Part shown: positions 15,912 to 21,949 of the stretch, piece by piece | How positions within the stretch are numbered: the first letter of the stretch is position 1 | How the letters are laid out: every line of letters starts with the position of its first letter | Translations under genes and position numbers: made by a program | Notes under the pieces: model-generated | Databases searched by the model: none | Seen by the model: the letters and a program-made list of their open reading frames with translations, nothing else | What the model was told of the DNA's origin: nothing | IMG/VR virus record: IMGVR_UViG_3300049927_000113 | Span: 1-38,740 of that record | Source of the DNA: a virus | Direction: 5' to 3' (one strand) | DNA: 38,740 nucleotides

Positions 15912-16631
15912 TTAAGCTCCAAATGCCAAGAGCGCATTGATCTGCGCTGCCACAGGTGCTGGAGGGAATTTATGCCGAGCGAGATATTCAGCCGCGCTCA
16001 TTAAGACTTCGGCATCATCCCGCGCATAGCCGAGCATCGGGTTGCAGTTGCCGCAAAGAAGCTGGCGGACGCTGCCTGTCTCGTGGCAGTGATCGACGGC
16101 GAGTAATCGCAACTTGCCGTGGCGGGTGATTGTCTCGCCATTCTTGCAAATCGCGCATTTGCCATCCTGAGCAGCCAGCATTTTATTGTAGGTTTCTAGA
16201 CTGATGCCGAAAGTTGAGCGCAAAAAGCCATCCTTGATTTTATCAGGATGCGTTGCCTTGTAGCGCGCGCGTTGGGCATCGCGATTTTTCCTGCTGCTGC
16301 CCTCGCCGCCATCGACATAACCGGCATCTTTCAGGTTGATGATCGCGCAGTTGTCCTCGTTGTCATCGAGGCAACGCAGGAACGAAGGCCATTTCCCGTG
16401 AACCCAAAACCAAGCGAGCCGCTTCGCGAGATAGTCGACATCATCGATCCTGATGTAGCGGTAACGCTTGTTATTGCCGCAAGGTTTCACTGATCCAGCG
16501 CGCATTCCCGGCGTGATCCCACGCCCACCTTTGCGATTAACCACCCACACAAAGACGCCGGTCGCTGGATCAAACTCCAGCAACTCTCGCAATCTTTCTT
16601 GGGTCAGTTTCTCTTCGCGACGGTAAGCCAT
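15912..16631 (-). CDS. HNH / endonuclease VII-like free-standing nuclease
   Basis: Residues 17-95 look like the N-terminal domain of phage HNH homing nucleases (FDPATGVFVWVVNRKGG, then YIRIDDVDYLAKRLAWFWVH). Residues 148-200 carry a recombination-endonuclease-VII-type His-Me finger: CAIC (159-162), VDHCHETG (179-186) and CGNCNPMLG (193-201). Cysteines 159, 162, 193 and 196 would hold zinc; Asp180, His181 and Asn197 would be catalytic. The gene sits between the major capsid and another structural gene, with gaps of 3 and 12 bases, a usual site for mobile nuclease genes. It probably promotes its own spread; T4 gp49-like debranching is less likely given the N-terminal domain. Confidence 0.85.
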   Translation of the reverse strand: MAYRREEKLTQERLRELLEFDPATGVFVWVVNRKGGRGITPGMRAGSVKPCGNNKRYRYIRIDDVDYLAKRLAWFWVHGKWPSFLRCLDDNEDNCAIINLKDAGYVDGGEGSSRKNRDAQRARYKATHPDKIKDGFLRSTFGISLETYNKMLAAQDGKCAICKNGETITRHGKLRLLAVDHCHETGSVRQLLCGNCNPMLGYARDDAEVLMSAAEYLARHKFPPAPVAAQINALLAFGA

Positions 16632-16643
16632 TCAATCACCAGT

Positions 16644-17558
16644 TTAGCTTGTTGGAAAAGTCCCGTAAATGTGCCTCCAGTCATAGTAGCTCGGAACATA
16701 CCTCTGATATCCCTTGACCAAGAGGTTATCCGTAGAAAATTCGACGCTCATGTCAGTCTCAAAAGCTTTGCGCTGGAAGAACACCAGACCCGGAATGTTG
16801 GTCAGCACGAACCATGCGAACGACGAGGTCAGGTAGTCGTAGACCATGTAGCCTTCCTTGAAGGACTGCTCCATTTCCTTGATCGCGTTGATGTCGTTGT
16901 TGCCGGTGCCGACGCGCAGTTCGCTGCGGAACAGCCGCGCCGCGATCGGCTCCAGGTTGGCGGGCACGACCAGCTTCTGACCGCGCGCGTGTACCTTCAG
17001 GCCGGCGTTGTTCTTCCATGTCGAGCGAATGGTGATCGCAGCATTGAGCAGCGAGGTTTCGTTCAGGCTGACGTCCGGCGATGGCTGGTTGCCGATCGAC
17101 GCGCCATCGATCGGATGCGCGGTGTTGATCAGTGAGACGCCGTCGCCCACGACCGTCGGATTGAACGTGGTCGCGTTGTTGATGATGTTTGCAGCGTAGA
17201 CTTCTTCGGTTTCCTTGAACGACTCCATCAGGCCGTCGTTGTTCGGTCCGAACTCCGCCTTGTACAGGTTGTCGTCGATGGTCGGCCGGGTGATCGCGTA
17301 CATCAACGCGATTTCAAAGTGTGTCGCGTTATAGAGGAAGCGCTGACCCATGTTGTTGTCGGTCGCGCTCGGGCCGCCTTCGTTCTTGAGCTGCGCATAA
17401 CCCAGGAAGCGCATCGCGGCGCGACGCTCCAGCGCCATGTTGCTATCGACCGACTTGAAAATCTGCGGCCACTGCCGCTCGATCATCGGATAGCGACCGT
17501 CGATGCCCCACAGGCCGGGAAGCAGGAGGTCCTTGATTTGCGAGAGTGCTACAGGCAT
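16644..17558 (-). CDS. major capsid protein
   Basis: The 304-residue protein has the length and sequence texture of an HK97-fold capsid protein of large podoviruses: MERRAAMRFLGYAQLKNEGG-like helices early, ALMYAITRPTIDDNLYKAEF, a central domain with LVVPANLEPIAARLFRSELR (residues around 210), and the C-terminal strand ending WRHIYGTFPTS. The LVVP-to-ELR block is typical of A-domain segments in such proteins. It follows a decoration-type gene by 14 bases and lies downstream of scaffold and portal. The N-terminus (IKDLLLPGLWGIDG) is nearly repeated in the 75-residue protein at 21722-21949. Confidence 0.82.
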   Translation of the reverse strand: MPVALSQIKDLLLPGLWGIDGRYPMIERQWPQIFKSVDSNMALERRAAMRFLGYAQLKNEGGPSATDNNMGQRFLYNATHFEIALMYAITRPTIDDNLYKAEFGPNNDGLMESFKETEEVYAANIINNATTFNPTVVGDGVSLINTAHPIDGASIGNQPSPDVSLNETSLLNAAITIRSTWKNNAGLKVHARGQKLVVPANLEPIAARLFRSELRVGTGNNDINAIKEMEQSFKEGYMVYDYLTSSFAWFVLTNIPGLVFFQRKAFETDMSVEFSTDNLLVKGYQRYVPSYYDWRHIYGTFPTS

Positions 17559-17572
17559 GTGTCATCCCTCCT

Positions 17573-18259
17573 TTACGAGCTTCGGGCCGTCAGATTGAGA
17601 CGGTCCCAGTTGTTCGCGCGGACGACGACGATGTTCGCTACGTTGGTATTGTCGGTGCCGTTGACGAAGGCACCGGTGTTGACCGCAGGTCCCTGCAAGC
17701 CGCCAGGTGGCGCATAGGCCGAATAGAAATCGACGAGCCGGAAAGGCAGCGAAGAGTTGTTCGCTACCGAGGTCGATTCCACGGTCACATTGGAATAACC
17801 GGTCGTGGTGTTGCCGGTCGTGGTGTTGAAGGTCACAGAGATGTTCAGACCGATCATTGAGGACAGGATCGTGCCCTTGGTCGAAGCCTGAACGATGAAC
17901 TGCTGATCCGGATAATCGATGATGTAGGCCTTGACGTCGCCGGTCGAGCCAGTCACCACGCCATTATAGTTATTACTCCAGACCACGCGGCCAGCGGATG
18001 GCTGGAATTGGTAGCAGCCTTGGAAGATGCCCCGACACAGGAAGCCGGCGGATATCGAGTTGGTATTGAGCGACGCGATATAGGCACCGGAATTGTTGGT
18101 GCCCGCCGAGGTCGACGTCATCACCGGATCGCCACGGAAGTATAGACCGGCATCCGTCGATGCGATCCAGACTGGCGTCAGACCGCCAGCGGGGGACGCT
18201 CCCTCGGCAACGCCGAAGGACTGAAAGCCAAGGGTAGGAGAACCGAGGGTATTTGCCAT
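17573..18259 (-). CDS. head decoration-like protein next to the capsid gene
   Basis: I choose the ATG at 18259-18257 (start MANTLGSPTLGF), preceded by CGGAG, giving about 228 residues; the longer reading starting MSRLVALRS lacks a good ribosome site. The protein is beta-rich with SAGTNNSGAYIASLNTNSIS, then GIFQGCYQFQPSAG and DVKAYIIDYPDQQFIVQAS. Proteins of this type directly upstream of a major capsid gene often stabilise or decorate the shell. It is preceded by a structured 116-base leader, which suggests that the capsid pair is separately regulated. Confidence 0.7.
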   Translation of the reverse strand: MANTLGSPTLGFQSFGVAEGASPAGGLTPVWIASTDAGLYFRGDPVMTSTSAGTNNSGAYIASLNTNSISAGFLCRGIFQGCYQFQPSAGRVVWSNNYNGVVTGSTGDVKAYIIDYPDQQFIVQASTKGTILSSMIGLNISVTFNTTTGNTTTGYSNVTVESTSVANNSSLPFRLVDFYSAYAPPGGLQGPAVNTGAFVNGTDNTNVANIVVVRANNWDRLNLTARSS

Positions 18260-18317
18260 GTGGCGGCTCCGTAATGCGACCAGCCGCGACAATTCGCGTC
18301 CTTGGTCGTCACTTGAG

Positions 18318-18361
18318 CCCCACGGCGTGCGGGGGAATTACATGGGCCAGCGCGGCCCATG
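18318..18361 (-). promoter_or_regulatory. two hairpins in the leader of the capsid gene pair
   Basis: The 116-base gap holds a perfect 8-bp hairpin, CATGGGCC / GGCCCATG with a 5-base loop (18341-18361), followed on the minus strand by a 6-bp hairpin CCCCGC / GTGGGG (18318-18334). Neither is followed by a T tract, so they are more likely leader or processing structures than strong terminators. No convincing promoter was seen in the gap. Confidence 0.4.
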
Positions 18362-18375
18362 CTTTGAGCGGTATC

Positions 18376-18630
18376 TCATTTCTTGTTGGAGGTCAAGTCT
18401 TTGAAGGTGACGCTGCCATCATCATGCTCGATGCGCACGGTACCGTTGAACAGAACCGAGCGGACCGCACAATCCTTGGCCTCAAGTAGCTTGCGGAGCG
18501 CGACGGTGCTTTCCGGGTTCCTTGGAAGCTCCGCCGCCAGACTTCGCGCAAGATCGCCGAACGGCTTGCTGACGACTTGCAGGTGTGCCGGCAGGTGTTC
18601 GTAGGCGAAAAACTGCAATAGGTTATCCAT
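18376..18630 (-). CDS. small helical-hairpin phage protein (possible Acb2/Tad1-like hairpin)
   Basis: The ATG at 18630-18628 is favoured because GGAG lies nine bases upstream; a GTG six bases earlier overlaps the signal too closely. The product has about 84 residues. Residues 3-60 are helical: NLLQFFAYEHLPAHLQVVSK, PFGDLARSLAAELPRNPE, then TVALRKLLEAKDCAVRS. This pattern of two amphipathic helices recurs in many phages. I associate it with proteins now annotated as containing the Acb2/Tad1 hairpin domain; some members of that group sequester cyclic nucleotide immune signals. The C-terminal tail VRIEHDDGSVTF is nearly repeated in the portal N-terminus. The anti-defence role is an inference. 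Confidence 0.7.
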   Translation of the reverse strand: MDNLLQFFAYEHLPAHLQVVSKPFGDLARSLAAELPRNPESTVALRKLLEAKDCAVRSVLFNGTVRIEHDDGSVTFKDLTSNKK

Positions 18631-18636
18631 GGCCAC

Positions 18637-19275
18637 TTACTCCGGAATCTCGACCCGTTCCATCGTGCGCTTGATGGCATTGCCACGGGTTGCGGTCGGG
18701 TGGTCGGAACCGGTGACGCCGGGAATGCCGTGGCCCAATTGCTCCTCGGTGATCTGCAGCGGCATTGCCGCCTGCCGTCTCTCCGCCGCCCGCGCCTTGG
18801 CCTGGAGATGGGTCGGCCGAGTCACCAGCATGCAGTCATCGACGGTGATGACGTCATCATGGCCCTTCGGCATGAAGTCGCCGTCGAGCAGCCCGCCGAA
18901 GTCGGATTGGTGCACCGGGGTCCAGCCACCCCTGGTCATTTTGGACAGTTCTTGCGGCTGCTCCTGGCCGCGCACCGATCGGGTGACCCATTGCAGCGCA
19001 TAACCATCTCGATGCAGCGCCTGGAGTTTTTCCGCAGAAACTTTCAGGCGATCAACGCCTTCCATCCCAACGCCGACAAAGTCCTCGCTTTCCCAGTTCG
19101 GCCGCGCCTTCAGAACCCATTTTGGCGCCGCTGCCCGATCGGCTGCCGCCTTCACATCTTCATGTGTCGGCGCTGCTCTGGCTTGACGTGGCTTGCCCCT
19201 CGGCCAACCACCGCGCTTCTTTATCGGGACTTCTCCGCGCTCGGCGTCGGTCGGTTCGATAATCTCAATCGTCAT
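18637..19275 (-). CDS. conserved-type phage head-module protein, unknown function
   Basis: The 212-residue product has a basic N-terminal segment KKRGGWPRGKPRQ that could bind nucleic acid. A middle section follows (LQALHRDGYALQWVTRSVRG, then GGWTPVHQSDFGG), and DDCMLVTRPTHLQAKARAAE near the C-terminus. It overlaps the scaffold gene upstream by one base (TAATG) and is separated by a few bases from the hairpin-protein gene. Its position between scaffold and capsid genes suggests a head assembly role. I do not recognise a named family. Confidence 0.65.
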   Translation of the reverse strand: MTIEIIEPTDAERGEVPIKKRGGWPRGKPRQARAAPTHEDVKAAADRAAAPKWVLKARPNWESEDFVGVGMEGVDRLKVSAEKLQALHRDGYALQWVTRSVRGQEQPQELSKMTRGGWTPVHQSDFGGLLDGDFMPKGHDDVITVDDCMLVTRPTHLQAKARAAERRQAAMPLQITEEQLGHGIPGVTGSDHPTATRGNAIKRTMERVEIPE

Positions 19276-20321
19276 TATGCCTGCTCCCGCGTCGGATATG
19301 AGCCATTGGCGCGCATCGCCTGCAGCTTCTGCTTGTTCTTCGCGTATGCGTATTCCTTCTGCGCGTCGGTCATGTCAGGAGCGCTGTAGCTGCTGCGTGC
19401 GACGCGGCGCTCCTCTTCTGTCAGGGTGATCTTGGTGGGCGAAGCCCGCTGGCCCGATGGCGTCGGAACGTCGCGGGAAACAGGGGCGGACATGGGGATA
19501 CTCCTACGTTGTGGTTGCGGCACCGGCTTGGTTTCGGGCTGCGGTGCAGCCTTGAAGCCGAAACGAGTGTCCAGCGCGTCGAAATAGGCGGCTGAAAACG
19601 GCTCTACGGCATCGAGTTCGACGATGGCGCCGTGCGCCGCCTGGATTTTCCGGTTTTGCGCAGTGTCATTGATGAATTCAGGGTGCTTGCGGAGCCAGTC
19701 CTTTGCCGTCGTCGGCAAGGTTGCGATGCGCTGCTCGAAATCGAGCGGCGCATCCTGCTGCGGCGCTGGCTTCCTTTCCGGCGGCGTCGGCTTGGTTTCG
19801 CGCTTGTTCTCGAACGCCTGCTTGCCGTCTTCGAGACGATCAAGCCGCGCACTCGCCGATGCGATGATCCGCTGCGCCTTGGCGGCCGATGCCCAATCGC
19901 TTGCGGAGGCGAACGCCGCATAGTCGCCTTCCGCCTTGTCCAGCGTCGACTGCTCGGCGGCAATCGCGGTCAGCACCGAATTGTATTGCGCATCCTCGCG
20001 GTCGCCACGCTCGCGCGTCAGTTCTTCCTCGCGCTCGCTGGCCTGGCGCCGCGCTTCATCGCGCTCGCGTTGCGCGGTGCGCTGCATTTCCTCGGCATGC
20101 TTCTGCGCATCCAGCGCCTTCTGCAGCGGATTGTCTTCTACAACCGGCTCGGGCTTTGGCTCCGGCTTCTCCGATTGCACCGTCGGAGATGGGTGAAGCT
20201 CGACTTCGGTCTCGCCTGACGGGTCGGCGGACAGTTCAATCTCGACCTCGCCGACCGGCTGCGTGCGGTCATCGATATCAAGTTCTTCCGCCTTGGCCGG
20301 CGGTGGTTTCAATCTCGGCAT
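19275..20321 (-). CDS. scaffolding protein candidate
   Basis: The 348-residue protein is highly charged and mostly helical. Residues 1-60 are acidic and Pro/Glu-rich. Residues about 65-165 form a long coiled coil (KALDAQKHAEEMQRTAQRER onwards), then comes a Pro-rich hinge. The block FEQRIATLPTTAKDWLRKHP to INDTAQNRKIQAAHGAIVEL and the basic C-terminus DAQKEYAYAKNKQKLQAMRA follow. Acidic head, coiled coil and basic helical tail are the usual layout of phage scaffolds, whose tail docks on the capsid protein. It lies upstream of the capsid gene, as usual for scaffolds. Confidence 0.72.
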   Translation of the reverse strand: MPRLKPPPAKAEELDIDDRTQPVGEVEIELSADPSGETEVELHPSPTVQSEKPEPKPEPVVEDNPLQKALDAQKHAEEMQRTAQRERDEARRQASEREEELTRERGDREDAQYNSVLTAIAAEQSTLDKAEGDYAAFASASDWASAAKAQRIIASASARLDRLEDGKQAFENKRETKPTPPERKPAPQQDAPLDFEQRIATLPTTAKDWLRKHPEFINDTAQNRKIQAAHGAIVELDAVEPFSAAYFDALDTRFGFKAAPQPETKPVPQPQRRSIPMSAPVSRDVPTPSGQRASPTKITLTEEERRVARSSYSAPDMTDAQKEYAYAKNKQKLQAMRANGSYPTREQA

Positions 20322-20743
20322 TAGAACACCAGCGTTGGGTCGGTCAGGCGCATGCGCAGCTTGTTATAGGGGACGAAGCGGCATGGCGTGCCGTTGATTT
20401 GGACGGGCCATGTATCCTTGATGGCGAACACGACCCAGGTGTGAATTTGCGCGTTCTGGCCCTTGTCCTTGTCGTCTTCCCAATCGCCGTAGGCCAGCGG
20501 GCCAGTCTTCAGGATGATGCCGACTTTGGATTGATACTCATCCTCTTTGAGAACATCGTGCGGGCGGATGATGCCACCGGCCGTCTTCTCATTGCGGATA
20601 TAGGTTCCGACCAGCACGAGGTCTGAGAACACGACCTGGCCGTCGAGAGAGCCGACGGCCTTGATAATCGCCTCCCGGGGATTTAGGGATTGGCTGATCT
20701 GTTCGATCTTGGATGCGCTAAGCACCGGCATTGGGGTCTTCAT
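20321..20743 (-). CDS. GroES-like co-chaperonin (phage Cpn10)
   Basis: The 140-residue protein has a GroES-type layout: a first strand region (DGQVVFSDLVLVGTYIR), the mobile-loop signature NEKTAGGIIRP at about residues 51-61, which matches the AGGIV loop that contacts GroEL, and then SKVGIILKTGPLAYGDWEDD, which corresponds to the VVAVGPG turn. It is longer than bacterial GroES (about 97 residues). Like T4 gp31 it may replace the host cochaperonin for folding of the capsid protein encoded a few kilobases downstream. An internal ATG four codons later is better spaced from GGAG and may be the true start. Confidence 0.8.
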   Translation of the reverse strand: MKTPMPVLSASKIEQISQSLNPREAIIKAVGSLDGQVVFSDLVLVGTYIRNEKTAGGIIRPHDVLKEDEYQSKVGIILKTGPLAYGDWEDDKDKGQNAQIHTWVVFAIKDTWPVQINGTPCRFVPYNKLRMRLTDPTLVF

Positions 20744-20930
20744 CTCCGCTGATTGTGAAATCGGCCTGTTCGGAGATTTTCAGCGCATCGTCGATGCCCT
20801 GGATTTGTCCGACCAAGCTCCAATAGGTGTTGTTCTCGTGGCCAAGAGCCATCGACTCAAGAATCTCCTGCCGGCGAACGGCGATGCGTTGCTCGAAGAT
20901 TCTCGTGTGCTGGCTCTTGATCGCCGTCAT
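20718..20930 (-). CDS. 70-residue helical phage protein
   Basis: The start is the ATG at 20930-20928 (MTAIKSQHTRIFEQ), which overlaps the preceding gene by 4 bases (ATGA). The longer reading upstream is a shadow of that gene. The product is helical and charged (RIAVRRQEILESMALGHENN), followed by TYWSLVGQIQGIDDALKISE and an acidic end. It overlaps the GroES-like gene by 26 bases. It resembles small head-module proteins with a short coiled coil; function unknown. Confidence 0.7.
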   Translation of the reverse strand: MTAIKSQHTRIFEQRIAVRRQEILESMALGHENNTYWSLVGQIQGIDDALKISEQADFTISGDEDPNAGA

Positions 20931-21502
20931 GATTTCCCGATCTTTTCGAGCCGGCCCTCGCCGGACAGCGCGCCAGCGGTCATGTTCGCCGCACCGCCGC
21001 GCGCATAGCTCCTGTTCGCCGAGGCGCGCTTGCTCCACTTCTTTTGGTTGGCCTCGGTGTCCTCGCCGTCGATGTTGGCGCCCGTGCGCCCGCCGCGCGC
21101 GCGCATCGGCATTCCCGGAGGCGGCATGCCGGGAGGCATTCCCGGAGGACCGCTGGGAGGCGGCGGACCGCCAGGTCCAGCCATCGGCGGCGGCATCGGT
21201 CCGCCGGGACCGCCCGGAGGTCCGCCCGGCATCGGCGGAGCGCCAGCGCCGGGATGCGGAGTCACGATCGCGATATTGGTCTGATGACCCTTGCCGTGCT
21301 TGACCTTGCCGCCGCGCGCGTATCGCTTGGCGCCCTTCGAACCGGATACGTCGTGGCTCTCAGCGGCGGTCTTGCTGGTCACCTTGCTGAAGGCGTGACC
21401 ACCGGCATGCTGCTTCGCACCCGCCGGCTCGTCCTTCAGGATGTGAGCAACGCGGCGATGAGAGACCTGATGCTCGCGATGCATGTGGTGCGAATGAGCC
21501 AT
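20927..21502 (-). CDS. low-complexity His/Pro/Gly-rich phage protein
   Basis: The 191-residue protein starts MAHSHHMHREHQVSHRRVAH and contains a long Pro/Gly/Met collagen-like centre (about residues 82-135). It carries three RGG-type segments: KRYARGGKV, MRARGGRTG and SYARGGAAN. The RGG and KGG repeats recur in the small protein at 14629-14925. Such proteins are frequent between portal and capsid genes in large podoviruses and may bind nucleic acid or act as flexible scaffold. The composition makes homology hard to judge. It overlaps the downstream gene by 4 bases. Confidence 0.7.
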   Translation of the reverse strand: MAHSHHMHREHQVSHRRVAHILKDEPAGAKQHAGGHAFSKVTSKTAAESHDVSGSKGAKRYARGGKVKHGKGHQTNIAIVTPHPGAGAPPMPGGPPGGPGGPMPPPMAGPGGPPPPSGPPGMPPGMPPPGMPMRARGGRTGANIDGEDTEANQKKWSKRASANRSYARGGAANMTAGALSGEGRLEKIGKS

Positions 21503-21503
21503 G

Positions 21504-21722
21504 TTACTTCCTCACAGTTCCGTGGTTGCTGATCTGCCGCGCCGGAGCACCGACGAAAACTTCCTCTTCCGGCGAGGCGGCATCACCCTGCGCTGCTGCG
21601 GAGACCTTGACGCCCGCAATGCGCGAGGCGCGGTCTATCGGATGCTCACCGCGCGCGCCAGTCATGGCGTCAAGCTTGTCGCCGTTCGAGCGGCGGATGT
21701 CGTCTTCATGTGGGTTGGGCAT
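21504..21722 (-). CDS. small phage protein, unknown
   Basis: The 72-residue product starts MPNPHEDDIRRSNGDKLDAM and has GEHPIDRASRIAGVKVSAAA in the middle and EEEVFVGAPARQISNHG near the end. It begins one base inside the preceding stop and ends one base before the next gene, so it is tightly packed into the head operon. Nothing indicates a specific function. Confidence 0.65.
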   Translation of the reverse strand: MPNPHEDDIRRSNGDKLDAMTGARGEHPIDRASRIAGVKVSAAAQGDAASPEEEVFVGAPARQISNHGTVRK

Positions 21723-21949
21723 TAGCTTGCTCCTTTCCGAAGCGCTTCATCGATTCTGTTGCTCACAACGTCTTTCCAAGAACCGTCGTCGATCTCGTCT
21801 CTCGTTAGAAATTTTGATTTGCGCCCGTTGACCTCAATGTCGAGGCAATCATCCGACAGATTAACCATGATGTCGGAACGGCCGTCGGGATCGCGGCCCC
21901 AAAGTCCGGGCAGTATTAAATCCTTCATTGCTTGCAGACCGGTCGCCAT
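21722..21949 (-). CDS. 75-residue protein sharing the capsid protein N-terminus
   Basis: Residues 8-18 read MKDLILPGLWG and match IKDLLLPGLWG at residues 8-18 of the major capsid protein; the DNA is also similar over this stretch. The rest differs (SDDCLDIEVNGRKSKFLTRD, then a helical end). It overlaps both the portal gene and the next gene by one base. It may have arisen from partial duplication of the capsid gene start, or both proteins may use this segment to dock on the same partner, such as scaffold or portal. Confidence 0.7.
   Translation of the reverse strand: MATGLQAMKDLILPGLWGRDPDGRSDIMVNLSDDCLDIEVNGRKSKFLTRDEIDDGSWKDVVSNRIDEALRKGAS

Noticed and set aside
21070-21260. Pro/Gly repeat region as a collagen-like or satellite repeat
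   Set aside because: It is part of an open, tightly coupled coding frame with irregular units; low complexity rather than a DNA repeat element.
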